From: Pseudomonas putida
GTDB lineage: Bacteria > Pseudomonadota > Gammaproteobacteria > Pseudomonadales > Pseudomonadaceae
Length of the DNA stretch: 64,000 nt
Direction of reading: 5' to 3'
Assembly (NCBI GenBank): GCA_041071465.1
Contig: CP163498.1
Location: 558,001 to 622,000 of the forward strand
Below the pieces are notes generated by a model. It did no database searches. It saw only the letters and a list, made by a program, of their open reading frames with translations, and had not been told where the DNA came from. The translations under genes and the position numbers were made by a program. Numbering within the stretch: the stretch's first letter is position 1; each line of letters opens with the position of its first letter. Shown here piece by piece: positions 9,051 to 18,331 of this stretch.

Positions 9051-10442
9051 TTACGCGGTTGCCAAGGCCTCCCGCCGCGCATGCCGTTTGCTGGTAACCA
9101 CCCCCAGCACCAGAATCACCAGCGCCAGTGCCAGAGTCAGCGACACCTCCATGCGGTGCTTGGGCATGACAAACATGGTGCCCAGGGCAAAGATGATGAA
9201 GCCGATGACTGCATAGGTCAGCCACGGGTACAGCCACATACGGAAAGCGATCTCGACATTCTGCCGCTGCAGGATCGCGCGCATGCGCAGTTGCGAGCAC
9301 GCAATCGCCAGATACACCAGCAAGGCAATCGAACCGGAGCTGGCCAGCAGGAAGGCGAACACCTCAGCCGGGGCAAAGTAGTTGACGATGGTCGCCAACA
9401 TGCCGATCAGCGTACTGCCAATCACCGCCGCACGCGGTACGCCAACCTTCGAGGTGCGCTGGATGAAGCCCGGTGCATCGCCACGCTTGCTCAGCGAGTA
9501 GAGCATCCGCGACGAGATGTAGATCGACGAGTTCAGGCAGCTGGCCACCGCCACCAGCACGACGATGTCCACCAACTGCTTGGCGTAGGGGATGCTCATG
9601 ATTTCCAGCGCTCGCTGGTAGGAGCCCTGCACGGGCAGCAGCGGGTCGTTCCATGGCACCACCGAGATGATCACGAAGATCGAAAGCAGGTAGAACACGC
9701 TGATGCGCCAGATGACCGAACGGGTAGCCTTGGCGATGTTGCGTGCCGGGTCTTTCGATTCGGAGGCGGCAATGGTCACCGCCTCGGTACCCAGGTAACT
9801 GAACATGGTGGTCAGCAAGGCGCCGATAATCGCCGTCCAGCCATTGGGCATAAACCCGCCCTGCTGCTCCAGCAACCGTGGCAGCCCACTGACTTCACGC
9901 CCAGGCAACACACCGGCCAGCGCCGCTGCCCCCAGGGCGATGAACGCGACGATGGCAATGACCTTGAGCATGGCGAACCAGAATTCGAATTCGCCGTACT
10001 TGGCCACACTGAACAGGTTGGTCGCGGTCAGCAGCACGGTCATGCTCAGGGCAAAGAACCAGGCATCGATGTGCGGGAACCAGTTGTTGAGCACCACGCC
10101 AGCGGCGATGGCTTCGATGGGAATCACCAGCACCCAGAACCACCAGTACAGCCAGCCGATGGTAAAGCCGGCCCAGCGGCCGATGGCGCGGTCGGCGTAG
10201 GTGGAGAACGAGCCGGTATCGGGGCTGGCGACTGCCATTTCCCCGAGCATGCGCATCACCAGTACCACCAATGCACCTGCCAAGGCGTAGGCGACGATGG
10301 CCGAGGGGCCGGCCGCGGCGATGGCGTGCCCGGAGCCGATGAACAACCCGGCACCGATCACCCCGGCGATGGAGAGCATGGTCACATGGCGTTGCTTGAA
10401 GCCTTGCGCCAGCTGATTGCCGGCGCCACTCGCGCTTGTCAT
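9051..10442 (-). CDS. gabP: GABA / amino acid permease (APC family)
   Basis: 463 residues and about 12 membrane helices. It follows the GabP pattern closely: LKxRHVTMLSIAGVIGAGLF-like start (here QRHVTMLSIAGVIGAGLFIG), MRMLGEMAVASPDTGSFSTY (helix 2-3) and RWAGFTIGWLYWWFWVLVIP. It imports gamma-aminobutyrate or a similar amino acid by proton symport at the inner membrane. The start at 10442 has AGGA 5 bases upstream; ATG at 10448 is nearly equivalent. The longer open frame is not supported by the family N terminus. It is a separate unit with its own terminator, next to but not clearly part of the GntR cluster. Confidence 0.87.
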   Translation of the reverse strand: MTSASGAGNQLAQGFKQRHVTMLSIAGVIGAGLFIGSGHAIAAAGPSAIVAYALAGALVVLVMRMLGEMAVASPDTGSFSTYADRAIGRWAGFTIGWLYWWFWVLVIPIEAIAAGVVLNNWFPHIDAWFFALSMTVLLTATNLFSVAKYGEFEFWFAMLKVIAIVAFIALGAAALAGVLPGREVSGLPRLLEQQGGFMPNGWTAIIGALLTTMFSYLGTEAVTIAASESKDPARNIAKATRSVIWRISVFYLLSIFVIISVVPWNDPLLPVQGSYQRALEIMSIPYAKQLVDIVVLVAVASCLNSSIYISSRMLYSLSKRGDAPGFIQRTSKVGVPRAAVIGSTLIGMLATIVNYFAPAEVFAFLLASSGSIALLVYLAIACSQLRMRAILQRQNVEIAFRMWLYPWLTYAVIGFIIFALGTMFVMPKHRMEVSLTLALALVILVLGVVTSKRHARREALATA

Positions 10443-10677
10443 TGTCATCCTGATCCCTGCTTTTGTTTTCTTTGTGGGGGGACGTGAAGCTCCTGGATCG
10501 AAACCCAGCGTGGATGAGCTTCGCGCCCGGTCACGGTACGCCAGCAAGGGGGCGGTCAAGTTGCCTGGATCCGCCACGGAGTTGACCATAGATGACATTG
10601 CCACCGCCGGGCGCCCCGATTGAACGCCGGCGACTTCCTGCAGGTCACCTGCAGACATTTCACACGGAGGTCTTGCC

Positions 10678-11016
10678 ATGTTCGATATCCACTCTGCTGC
10701 GACGTCGCAGCACAATGTTCATGGCCTGGAACGGGTCAGCTCGCTGGCTGGCGGAGCGCTGATGTTCAGCAAGGGGCTGCGCCATGGTGGCCTGGTCGGC
10801 TTGCTGCAAATGGTGGTGGGCGGCATTGCGGTAGCACGCGGCGTCAGCGGGCACTGCTCAACCAAGGCCTGGTGGCAGCGGCATCGGCAGGAATACCACC
10901 GGTTGCGTTCGGATATAGCGCGCAGCGCGGCAGAACTGGAGGTGTTGAAGGCCAGTGCCAGGGCGGCGACCAGAGGGGTGACGGTAACCGGGAAGGATCC
11001 GTTGGCCGACAGCTGA
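10678..11016 (+). CDS. DUF2892 (YgaP-type membrane) protein
   Basis: 112 residues. A short hydrophilic lead is followed by SSLAGGALMFSKGL and GLVGLLQMVVGGIAVARGVSGHC, two membrane helices with the G-x-x-x-L-x-R-G-x-x-G-H-C pattern of DUF2892. The C-terminal 50 residues are basic and helical. Found in the inner membrane in many Pseudomonas; its role is unknown. GGAGG precedes the start (about 10 bases). Closed by the palindrome at 11024-11077. Confidence 0.7.
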   Translation: MFDIHSAATSQHNVHGLERVSSLAGGALMFSKGLRHGGLVGLLQMVVGGIAVARGVSGHCSTKAWWQRHRQEYHRLRSDIARSAAELEVLKASARAATRGVTVTGKDPLADS

Positions 11017-11023
11017 ATCTGCT

Positions 11024-11077
11024 TTACCTGTACCGACCTCTTCGCGGGCAGGCCCGTGAAGAGGTCGGTACAGGTAA
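11024..11077. repeat. Long palindrome (REP-like) between convergent genes
   Basis: Two 26-base arms (TTACCTGTACCGACCTCTTC... and its complement) with one mismatch and a 2-base centre. It carries the CTCTTCGCGGGC core of P. putida REP elements. It sits between two convergent genes and may also end both transcripts. Confidence 0.8.
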
Positions 11078-11086
11078 CAAAAGTGC

Positions 11087-12295
11087 CTAGCGCAACGCCT
11101 TGCTCTGCAACACCTCGGAACGCCGGCCCAGCACATTCTCGCTGATCTGCACGAAGTCCTCGGTACTGACGCTGGGCAGGCGCATCAACCCGCGCACCAC
11201 ATCGTCCAGCGAGCGCTTGGCCTGGGTGTGAATGCGGATTTCCTTGTCCAGTGCCTGAAGCAAGATCACCCCACGGGCCACCTGGGCCGGGCTTGTGCGC
11301 TCGCCCTTGAGCCGGGTGACCTTGGCGCCTTGCTTGCTCAGGCGGGCCTGCCAGGCCTGGTAACGGTCATCGCTTACACCACCGGAACGGCGCAGCAACT
11401 CGCTGGCGTAGTAATCGGTCAGGCTCTCTACCAACCAGTCATTGCCGTCGCGCCCATGAATCTGCGCAAACAGCTGCACCACTTCGCGCAGCAACGGGCT
11501 GCTGCCATTCTCGCTGACCATCGGCCGAGCACTGTGCAGGTACAGCGAACCCTGGGCCGCCATCGCCCCACGCCACATGCCGTCACGCGCCCCCACCAGC
11601 AGCAGCTTTGGCGGATTGCGCGGGAACACTGCCTGCAATTGCGGCCAGACGAATGTGAGCAAGGTCAGGCTGTCCATACGCCGCATGCCCTGCCCCACCG
11701 GCGCGGCAACGGTCACTTCGGTATCGCCCAGGCGGGCACGGCGGCTGCCCAGGTCACCGGCCAGCATCCAGCCGGTCGGGCGATCGAACAGGCGCGAAAC
11801 GTTGTCGATGCGGAATTTGTCCTTGCCAATACGCGGCCATGAGGTTTCGATGCTTTTCCACCCTTCGGGCAGGTCGAAAGCCAGGCGCGCCACAAGCTCC
11901 GTGCCATCCTGCTGATCGAGACGCGCAGGCGGTATCAGCTGATCGCCGAGAAACAGCGCCCAATGCGGGGTAATGCGCGATGAATAAGCGCCACTGGTCA
12001 GTTTCTGGTCCAACTGCACGCGGTAGCTGAGGCTGGTCTTGCCCGCCGCCGGCTGCCACACACCACGCTGGCCCTTGAGTTGCCATTGGCCATCTGCCTG
12101 GAAGCCACTGTAGGCACCGGCCTTGCCCAGGTCGAAGTCCAGGCTGCGCACGGCGCTGCCGTCGGCCAATGTCACGCGGACTTGCGCCTGACCACTGGCA
12201 GGCAGCAGGCGCACCTGGTAGTCGAGGTCGACTTTTTTCGCCCAGGCTGGCGAACTGGCCATCAGGCCCAACAGCAAGAACAGCTGGCAACGCAT
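11087..12295 (-). CDS. Exported M61-peptidase-like protein without the HExxH zinc motif
   Basis: 402 residues with a signal peptide (MRCQLFLLLGLMASSPAWA). The fold pattern resembles the M1/M61 peptidases: an N-terminal beta domain, then a helical domain with LLREVVQLFAQIHG..WLVESLTDYYASELL (about 268-300). In active members the first segment reads HExxH and the second supplies the zinc Glu of W-x-x-E-G. Here the His residues are replaced (REVVQ) while W-L-V-E and Y-Y remain, so it is probably catalytically dead and periplasmic. Its role is unknown. The assignment to M61 rests on this spacing, so it is moderate. Confidence 0.6.
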   Translation of the reverse strand: MRCQLFLLLGLMASSPAWAKKVDLDYQVRLLPASGQAQVRVTLADGSAVRSLDFDLGKAGAYSGFQADGQWQLKGQRGVWQPAAGKTSLSYRVQLDQKLTSGAYSSRITPHWALFLGDQLIPPARLDQQDGTELVARLAFDLPEGWKSIETSWPRIGKDKFRIDNVSRLFDRPTGWMLAGDLGSRRARLGDTEVTVAAPVGQGMRRMDSLTLLTFVWPQLQAVFPRNPPKLLLVGARDGMWRGAMAAQGSLYLHSARPMVSENGSSPLLREVVQLFAQIHGRDGNDWLVESLTDYYASELLRRSGGVSDDRYQAWQARLSKQGAKVTRLKGERTSPAQVARGVILLQALDKEIRIHTQAKRSLDDVVRGLMRLPSVSTEDFVQISENVLGRRSEVLQSKALR

Positions 12296-12336
12296 ACAGA
12301 AACTCCTTGTTTCCCCGTGGCAGCGGGCCGCGCCGG

Positions 12337-12804
12337 TCAGCTGGCGCGGAAGATCAGGTGGTCTTCCCAGTCGTCTTCGTGCACATCCTGCTCCCTGAGC
12401 ATACGCCCCGACTGGGAAATGCGCTGTTCATGAACCTGTTGACGATCGCCGCAAACCAGGTGATGCCAGGCTGGCAGGTCCTTGCCCTCACTGACCAGGC
12501 GGTAGCCGCAGGTACTCGGCAGCCACTTGAACTGGTCGGCCTTGCCTGGGGTGAGCTGGATGCAGTCCGGCACCTGGGCGAAGCGGTTGGGGTAGTCGCT
12601 GCACTGGCAGGAATCAAGGTCCAGCAGCTTGCAGGCGATGCGCGTGTAATAGACGCTGTTGTCGTCTTCGTCCTCGAGCTTTTGCAGGCAGCACAGGCCG
12701 CAGCCGTCACACAGCGCCTCCCACTCTTGCGGGCTGAGTTGTTCGAGGGTCTTGCGCTGCCAGAACGGCGCGTTTTCAGCGATCATCACACGGGGTTCCT
12801 GCAT
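12337..12804 (-). CDS. ycgN: YcgN/UPF0260 cysteine-cluster protein
   Basis: 155 residues, the usual size. Conserved cysteines occur as C-D-G-C-G-L-C-C (about 32-39), then [14 protein letters not shown] and PDCIQL, STCGYRL and LVCGD, which match the zinc/iron cysteine-cluster family. [21 protein letters not shown] is a close match to enterobacterial YcgN. Function unknown. The start at 12804 gives the longer product; ATG at 12786, with AGGA 10 bases upstream, is an equally good start and agrees better with the family N terminus. Confidence 0.88.
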   Translation of the reverse strand: MQEPRVMIAENAPFWQRKTLEQLSPQEWEALCDGCGLCCLQKLEDEDDNSVYYTRIACKLLDLDSCQCSDYPNRFAQVPDCIQLTPGKADQFKWLPSTCGYRLVSEGKDLPAWHHLVCGDRQQVHEQRISQSGRMLREQDVHEDDWEDHLIFRAS

Positions 12805-12930
12805 TCATCTTGGGGCCACGGCGCGCGGCGGCGCCAGTCTAGAGCCTGGCCTTCGGCAAAGCCAGACCGCTTGTCAGTCGCGACGGGACGCAGTAGCGTG
12901 CGCTTTTCCCGTCCGTTTGCAGGAGCCGCC

Positions 12931-13524
12931 ATGAGCGCCAACCCCCGCATTGCCGATTACGCCATCAACGAGCAGTTCATCAACCGCTGGTCGCCACGCG
13001 CCTTTACCGCCGAGCCGATCAGCGAAGAAACCCTGCTGAGCTTCCTTGAAGCCGCCCGTTGGGCACCGTCGGCGTACAACTCGCAGCCTTGGCGCTTCCT
13101 TTATGCCCGCCGTGACACGCCGAGCTGGGAGCGCTATCTGAGCCTGCTGGTGCCGTTCAACCGTAGCTGGGCGCAACAGGCGTCGGCACTGGTGCTGGTC
13201 ATTTCCAAGACCACGTTCGCGGCCCCAGGCGCTACGGAAGAAAAACCGGCGCTGTGGCACACCTTCGACACCGGCTCCGCCTGGGGGCACCTGGCGCTGC
13301 AAGCCAGCATCAGCGGCTGGCATACCCATGGCATGGCCGGCTTCGACCAGGACCTGGCGCGTCAGGAACTGAAGATTCCTGAAGGCTATGTGCTGCATGC
13401 CATGGTGGCGATCGGCAAGCTGGGTGACAAGGCCAGCCTGGACGAGGCGCTGCAGGCGCGTGAAGTACCGAGCCCACGCAAGCCGTTGAGCGAGCTGGCG
13501 GCCGAGGGCGATTTCAGCCTGTAA
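12931..13524 (+). CDS. Nitroreductase-family FMN oxidoreductase
   Basis: 197 residues. The FMN-binding N terminus NRWSPRAFTAEPISEETL (about 17-34) and AARWAPSAYNSQPWRF (about 41-56) are the family hallmark; GHLALQASISGWHTHGMAGFD forms the dimer and active-site region. Such enzymes use NAD(P)H to reduce nitro, quinone or enone compounds in the cytoplasm. AGGAG at 12921 sits 6 bases before the ATG. Substrate unknown. Single-gene unit. Confidence 0.88.
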   Translation: MSANPRIADYAINEQFINRWSPRAFTAEPISEETLLSFLEAARWAPSAYNSQPWRFLYARRDTPSWERYLSLLVPFNRSWAQQASALVLVISKTTFAAPGATEEKPALWHTFDTGSAWGHLALQASISGWHTHGMAGFDQDLARQELKIPEGYVLHAMVAIGKLGDKASLDEALQAREVPSPRKPLSELAAEGDFSL

Positions 13525-13532
13525 GCTAGGGG

Positions 13533-13576
13533 TTGGCTGTACCGGCCGTGTGCTGCGAAAAGGACGGTACAGACAA
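13533..13576. repeat. Imperfect inverted repeat between convergent genes
   Basis: Arms TTGGCTGTACCG and CGGTACAGACAA (11 of 12 pair) separated by 20 bases. It shares the CTGTACCG arm with the palindrome at 11024-11077 but lacks the central REP core, so it looks like a decayed copy. Confidence 0.5.
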
Positions 13577-13582
13577 CAGAAT

Positions 13583-14515
13583 TCAGTAGCCCCGAGCGAA
13601 GTCCACTTCGCCACGCAGCCCCTGCCCCGCTTCATAAGCCCGTGCATTCTCGACAAACAACCGCACCATCGCCGCAGGCGAGGTGGGTGCCGAGCTGTGC
13701 CCGGTGAGCAGCAAGCCCCATGCGGTCCAGAACGGGTGCTGCTTGGGCAACGGCTCCTGCCGGCAGACATCGATCACCGCACCGGCGAGATGGCCTTCCT
13801 TCAACGCCTCTACCAGGTCGGCATCGACCACCGCCACCCCGCGCCCGGCATTGATGAACAAGGCCGAGGGCTGGAAGCACTTGAACAGCGCCGCGTCGTA
13901 CAGGTCATGAGTGGCCGGCGTGTCCGGCAGCAGGTTGAGCACGTAGTCGACCTGGGCAACCATGCGCGGCAGGTCGGCCAGCGCCGCCACCTCGACGAAC
14001 GGCGCCTGTTCACGGGCGCTGCTGGCAACCCCGTACAGCACCACGCCAAACGGCTGCAGAAACTCGGCCACACGCTGGCCAATGTCGCCTGTGCCGACAA
14101 CCAGCACCTTGCGCCCTTCCAGGCTGCGCCCCGGGCGGTCATCCCAACGCCGCTCGACCTGGCTGACCAGGCGCGACAGCACCTCGCGCTCGTGGCCAAG
14201 CATGTAGGTGAGCATGTATTCGGCCATCACTTGGCCGAAGATGCCCACTGCACGGGTCAGGCGGTAATCACGCGGCAGGCCATCGGCCAGCAACGGCGTG
14301 ATACCGGCCCAGGTCGACTGCATCCAGCCCGGTTTGTGGCCCTGGCGCAGCAGGCTTGCCAGCAGGTCCGGCTGGCCCAGCCACACCGGGCACTGAGGCG
14401 CCAGGCGGGCCAGTTCGGCAGAGTCGCCGCTGGTCAAGACTTCCACTTCAGGTGCGGCTGCGCGCAACAGCTCGGCGTATCGAGCATGATCATGCTCGGC
14501 AATCAGTACACGCAT
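13583..14515 (-). CDS. D-2-hydroxyacid dehydrogenase (glyoxylate/hydroxypyruvate reductase type)
   Basis: 310 residues. NAD(P)-binding Rossmann motif VLVVGTGDIGQRVAEFL (about 138-154) and the catalytic trio Arg in INAGRGVAVVD, Glu in VCRQEPLPKQHPFW and His in LLLTGHSSAPT. The short N-terminal half resembles the GhrA branch, which reduces glyoxylate or hydroxypyruvate. It begins 4 bases past the ycgL stop on the same strand, so it belongs to the rnd-ycgL group. Substrate preference is inferred. Confidence 0.85.
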   Translation of the reverse strand: MRVLIAEHDHARYAELLRAAAPEVEVLTSGDSAELARLAPQCPVWLGQPDLLASLLRQGHKPGWMQSTWAGITPLLADGLPRDYRLTRAVGIFGQVMAEYMLTYMLGHEREVLSRLVSQVERRWDDRPGRSLEGRKVLVVGTGDIGQRVAEFLQPFGVVLYGVASSAREQAPFVEVAALADLPRMVAQVDYVLNLLPDTPATHDLYDAALFKCFQPSALFINAGRGVAVVDADLVEALKEGHLAGAVIDVCRQEPLPKQHPFWTAWGLLLTGHSSAPTSPAAMVRLFVENARAYEAGQGLRGEVDFARGY

Positions 14516-14517
14516 GA

Positions 14518-14811
14518 TCAGACCGGGTCGTTACGGCGCAGCAGCTCTTCGGGCAGGTGCTCGATATACTCGTCTTCCGCCGGCGGCATCTGCAGGTGGT
14601 AGCCCTGGTTGTCGAGGTTTTCCAGCACCTTGGTGATGTCCTCGCGGGCCAGCTTGCGCTCAGGGCTGAGCACCAGGTCGAACGCGTGCATCGGGGTGCC
14701 GAAGAACGGCAGCAGGCCTTCGGGCACGCGCTCCAGGCCGTCAGCCTTGAGCACGTACAGGTACATTTCGTTCTTGCGTGGGCTCTTGTAGATCGAGCAA
14801 ATGCGTTTCAT
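14518..14811 (-). CDS. ycgL: YcgL-family protein
   Basis: 97 residues. The start [20 protein letters not shown] and [16 protein letters not shown] identify YcgL, a small conserved gammaproteobacterial protein of unknown function. Its ATG overlaps the rnd stop by 4 bases (ATGA), indicating translational coupling; the rnd-ycgL pair is conserved in Pseudomonas. Confidence 0.9.
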   Translation of the reverse strand: MKRICSIYKSPRKNEMYLYVLKADGLERVPEGLLPFFGTPMHAFDLVLSPERKLAREDITKVLENLDNQGYHLQMPPAEDEYIEHLPEELLRRNDPV

Positions 14812-15941
14812 CGAATCTCTCCGGCACCTGCAAGGTTGTCCAGCAGGGCCTGGCCCATACGCTCACGGCGCCAGCCGCGCAGCGAATCGGGCAGTTGATA
14901 AGGACCATGGGGGTAACCGCTCTTGAGCAGCGCCTCCAGGGTTTTCTTGCGCAGCATCAGCTCAGGGGCAATCCCCAGGCGCTCGCCTTCGGCCTGGCCG
15001 ATGGCACGCAGCTGCTTGAGGATGCCAGCGGCTTCGATCGGCAGCGGCTCGGGCAACACCTGCGGCCATTGTTCGGCGGGCAGGCTGGCGGCGCGCTTGA
15101 TCAACTGGATGAGAAACTCTCCGTCCTGACGAATGGTGCGCGGGTGCATCTCGTCGATCTTGGCCAACGCCGACAGGTTGTTTGGCTGGCTCTTGGCCAT
15201 GGGCCACAGCGAGTGCTCTTTGAGGATGCGGTTACGCGGCACGTCGCGGTGGCGTGCTTCGCGCTCGCGCCAGGCGCACAGCTCACGCAGCACGGCCAGT
15301 TGCTGAGGCGCCAGCTTCCAGGCCAGTTTCACGTCGCGGTACAGGGTTTCGGGCTCGACTTCACGGCGCAACGCGGCCACCAGCTCGGCGCCGTCTTCCA
15401 GCACCCAGGTGTACTTGTCGTCGCTCAAACGCGGGCGCAGCTCGGTGAACAATTCGGCAAGGTGCACGGCATCTTCGGCAGCGTAGCTGACCTGGGTTTC
15501 CGAGAGCGGGCGTTGCAGCCAGTCGGAGCGGGTTTCACCCTTGGGCAGTTCGATGCCCAGCACGTCCTGCACCAGGCGCGAATAGCCCATGGAGAAGCCC
15601 AGGTTCAGGTAACCGGCGGCCAACTGCGTGTCGAACAGTGGTTGGGGCAGCTTGCCGGTCAGGCGCAACAGCACTTCGAGGTCTTCGCTGCAGGCGTGCA
15701 GCACCTTGACCACACCGCTGTCTTCCAGCAAGTCGGCCAAAGGTTGCCAGTCACCGATCAGCAATGGATCGATCAAAAAGGCCCGCTGGCCGTCGCCGAT
15801 CTGGATCAGCCCGGCTTTAGGGTAGAAGGTGTCGACCCGCATGAATTCGGTATCGACGGCGACGAAGGGCAGTTGGTGCCAGTCGCGGCAGTGTTCGGCC
15901 AGGCTCTGGTCGTCACGGATCCAGTGAATTTCGATGGCCAC
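14808..15941 (-). CDS. rnd: Ribonuclease D
   Basis: 377 residues. DEDD exonuclease motifs: Exo [10 protein letters not shown] (about 27-35), Exo [14 protein letters not shown] (about 80-91) and Exo III with Y-A-A-E-D-A-V-H (about 147-154), followed by two HRDC domains (second one about 280-350). It trims tRNA 3' ends in the cytoplasm. First gene of the rnd-ycgL-dehydrogenase run; upstream is a hairpin repeat. Confidence 0.95.
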   Translation of the reverse strand: MAIEIHWIRDDQSLAEHCRDWHQLPFVAVDTEFMRVDTFYPKAGLIQIGDGQRAFLIDPLLIGDWQPLADLLEDSGVVKVLHACSEDLEVLLRLTGKLPQPLFDTQLAAGYLNLGFSMGYSRLVQDVLGIELPKGETRSDWLQRPLSETQVSYAAEDAVHLAELFTELRPRLSDDKYTWVLEDGAELVAALRREVEPETLYRDVKLAWKLAPQQLAVLRELCAWREREARHRDVPRNRILKEHSLWPMAKSQPNNLSALAKIDEMHPRTIRQDGEFLIQLIKRAASLPAEQWPQVLPEPLPIEAAGILKQLRAIGQAEGERLGIAPELMLRKKTLEALLKSGYPHGPYQLPDSLRGWRRERMGQALLDNLAGAGEIR

Positions 15942-16037
15942 AAGGCTCTCCCACTAACATTGGCGCGCAGTATATACGGCGCGGGCACTGCTGGTGAAAC
16001 CCGGGCCATCCTTGATATCGATCAGTGGTGCAGTTAT

Positions 16038-16063
16038 GTGGGGGCGGGCACGCCCGCGCCCAC
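16038..16063. repeat. GC-rich hairpin, REP-like
   Basis: Arms GTGGGGGCGGGC and GCCCGCGCCCAC with one mismatch and a 2-base loop, between eptA (3' end) and rnd (5' end). The GCGGGC/GCCCGC core is shared with the element at 30787-30814. It may act as a transcription barrier downstream of eptA. Confidence 0.6.
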
Positions 16064-16080
16064 GGAAAGCGCGCTTCGTT

Positions 16081-17718
16081 TCAGCGCTTGGCCGCCAGCC
16101 AAGGCCGGCAACTGGCGAACATGTCCAGCGACTGCCGGTAGACCTCGGTGCGCACCTGCAACAGGCCGAGCATCGAATGGAACAGGTTGTCCTGCGACAG
16201 CGGGGCATCGCTGAGCTTGGCCAGGCAGTCGGTATCGATGCCAAAGTCTTCCTTGTAGCTGTCGGAGAACCAGGTCAGCAGCGGTACGTGCTTCTGCTGC
16301 TCAGGGGCAATGGCGTACGGCGTGCCGTGCAGGAACAGGTTGTACTCACCCAGCGACTCGCCATGGTCGGACAGGTAGATCATCGCCGTGTCGACCTTGT
16401 CCTGCTTGCTGCGCAGGGTGTCGATCAGTGAGGCCAGCACCTTGTCGGTATAGGCCAGGGTGTTGTCGTAGCCATTGATGATTTCCTGCTCGCTGCACTG
16501 GTTCAGCGCGTTGCTCTGGCACACCGGGGTGAAGCGTTCTTCGCCACTGGGGTAGCGCTTGAAATACTCGGGGCCGTGGCTGCCCATCTGGTGCAGCACC
16601 AGCACGGTGTCCTTGTCGAGGTTGTCGATCAGCTCGTCCAGGCCCTGCAGCAGGATTTGGTCATGGCATTCGCCATTGGCACACAGTTGCGGGTCCTTGA
16701 GGTTGCTGACATCGATGAACTGCACCCGGTCGCAGGTACCCTTGCAACCCGACTGGTTGTCACGCCACTGCACGGCCAGGCCGGCACGCTGGAGGATATC
16801 CAGCAGCCCTTCGCGGTTCTTGGCCACGCGGGCATCGTAGTCCTTGCGCGTCATGCCAGAGAACATGCACGGCACCGAGACCGCCGTTTCCGTACCGCAC
16901 GAGTGCACGTCGGAAAACGCCAGCAGGCCCTGTTGCTTGGCGAGGTTCGGCGTGGTGTCGCGGTCGTAGCCCAGCACACCGAAATGGTCTGCCCGGGCAC
17001 TTTCCCCAACCACCAGCACGGTCAGCGACTTGCGCTCATGTTTTTGCCAGGCTGCATCACGCTTGGCATCTTCGCCATAATTCTGGAACGGGCGCGAGGC
17101 GGTACCGACACGCTCGCTGACATAACCAATGGAGGCCCCGACGATATTGCTTGGGGTCAGCATCAGGCGCAGTTCATGGTGATTGCGAAACAGCGACGAC
17201 AACCCTTGATAATTGACCAACGCTACCGAGCCGAGGGCCACCACACAGGCACCGCTGACCACCAGCTTGCCCAGCAGCTCGCGGTGCCAGGCACGGTAGG
17301 CGATCGGCGCTTTCCACAACAGAACCGAAGGCAGTACGCCCAGCAGCAGAATATAGGCGGCAAACTTGAACGACATCAGGTCGCGCACTTCCGCAACATT
17401 GGTCTCGGCCATATTACGGAACATGCCAGAGTCAATAAGTACGCCGTACTGATTCATGAAGTAAGCCACACCCGCGCCACTCATGAACAACACGATAAGT
17501 ACCGGCTTCAATACATAGCGGAAGGCAAACAACGTGAGGATTAGATTGAAAGCGAACAGCATCAGCACGGCAAACGCCAGGCTCAGCCAGAGCCCCGACA
17601 GGCCGGCGGGCACAATCTCTTGCAGATGCCCCCAAAGGAACATGTTGAAGCCGATCAGCAGGTAAAGGCTGGCCAGCAGCGTGACCCATTCAGTCCGCAG
17701 GGATTTGAAGTTGAGCAT
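16081..17718 (-). CDS. eptA: Phosphoethanolamine transferase (EptA family)
   Basis: 545 residues. Five N-terminal membrane helices (residues 1-175) are followed by a periplasmic alkaline-phosphatase-like domain. Metal and nucleophile positions are present: Glu239 in VVGESARADHFG, the nucleophile Thr near 276-278 in SCGTETAVSVPC, Asp/His in YLSDHGESLGE and the His in FLHGTPYAIAP. Paired cysteines (CKGTC, CANGEC) are typical. It adds phosphoethanolamine to lipid A in the periplasm, which in relatives lowers binding of cationic peptides. ATG at 17718 was preferred to TTG four codons upstream; neither has a clear ribosome site. Transcribed alone. Confidence 0.9.
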   Translation of the reverse strand: MLNFKSLRTEWVTLLASLYLLIGFNMFLWGHLQEIVPAGLSGLWLSLAFAVLMLFAFNLILTLFAFRYVLKPVLIVLFMSGAGVAYFMNQYGVLIDSGMFRNMAETNVAEVRDLMSFKFAAYILLLGVLPSVLLWKAPIAYRAWHRELLGKLVVSGACVVALGSVALVNYQGLSSLFRNHHELRLMLTPSNIVGASIGYVSERVGTASRPFQNYGEDAKRDAAWQKHERKSLTVLVVGESARADHFGVLGYDRDTTPNLAKQQGLLAFSDVHSCGTETAVSVPCMFSGMTRKDYDARVAKNREGLLDILQRAGLAVQWRDNQSGCKGTCDRVQFIDVSNLKDPQLCANGECHDQILLQGLDELIDNLDKDTVLVLHQMGSHGPEYFKRYPSGEERFTPVCQSNALNQCSEQEIINGYDNTLAYTDKVLASLIDTLRSKQDKVDTAMIYLSDHGESLGEYNLFLHGTPYAIAPEQQKHVPLLTWFSDSYKEDFGIDTDCLAKLSDAPLSQDNLFHSMLGLLQVRTEVYRQSLDMFASCRPWLAAKR

Positions 17719-17808
17719 CAGTGTTCGCAATCAAGAGTGATTATCAACCCCCAGGCCAATTGGCACCGTGGGAAAGTTGGGCGAACTCTAGAAAGCGCGT
17801 CATCAATT

Positions 17809-17840
17809 TTTCGTGAAAAAGTCGGTAACAATTTCGTGAA
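17809..17840. promoter_or_regulatory. Direct repeat TTTCGTGAA x2 upstream of eptA
   Basis: TTTCGTGAA at 17809-17817 and again at 17832-17840, 23 bases apart (about two helical turns), preceded by CAATT / ACAA. The layout suits a response regulator that binds tandem half-sites. Located 90-120 bases upstream of the eptA start. The cognate regulator is not known. Confidence 0.35.
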
Positions 17841-17971
17841 GGCGCGTCTTTTATCAATTACCTGAAAGCCATTCAGCTGCCATTCAGGCTGGGCGGCCGC
17901 TACAAGCCTGCGCAAAGGCAGCTATCCTCAGTGGTCAGGACCTTACCGACAACCCTGACAGAGGTGAAGAA

Positions 17972-18208
17972 ATGCCAGTTCCGCATGATCTGCTCGCTGA
18001 CCTGCACGTTACCGCTGATGCATTCCAGGCGCTCATAGACAGGGACCACGACCTGCACAAACTGCACAAGGAGTACAACGCCAAGGACAAGGAGGTGGTC
18101 GCCGCCGAAGGCAACGGCACCAACGACGAGGCCGTCAACCGCCTGCGCAAGGAAAGGTTACTGATCAAGGACAAGATCGAACGGATCATTCATCCGCCCA
18201 AATCCTGA
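17972..18208 (+). CDS. YdcH-family (DUF465) small protein
   Basis: 78 residues, helical and highly charged. The lead PVPHDLLADLHVTADAFQAL and the heptad-like KLHKEYNAKDKEVVAAEG, then RLRKERLLIKDKIERII, are typical of DUF465, a short coiled-coil family of unknown role. GAGGTGAAGAA precedes the ATG. Independent unit followed by a REP pair. Confidence 0.82.
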   Translation: MPVPHDLLADLHVTADAFQALIDRDHDLHKLHKEYNAKDKEVVAAEGNGTNDEAVNRLRKERLLIKDKIERIIHPPKS

Positions 18209-18229
18209 CGGGCATTCATTGAACCTGCC

Positions 18230-18323
18230 GGCCTCTTCGCGGGCTCGCCCGCTCCCACAGAGTCACCACGGCCCTCAAGACCTGTGGAGTACCTGTGGAA
18301 GCGGGCAAGCCCGCGAAGAAGCC
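18230..18323. repeat. Divergent REP pair (BIME-like)
   Basis: GGCCTCTTCGCGGGC..GCCCGCT.CCCACAG at one side and CTGTGGAAGCGGGC..GCCCGCGAAGAAGCC at the other. Each half is a hairpin and the two halves are inverted to one another. This is the 35-base REP core described for P. putida. Confidence 0.85.
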
Positions 18324-18331
18324 AGTTGCCC

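Noticed and set aside
9051..10715. A 554-residue version of the GABA permease
   Set aside because: The extra N terminus overlaps the DUF2892 gene's 5' end and is not found in GabP; AGGA before 10442 fits the family start.
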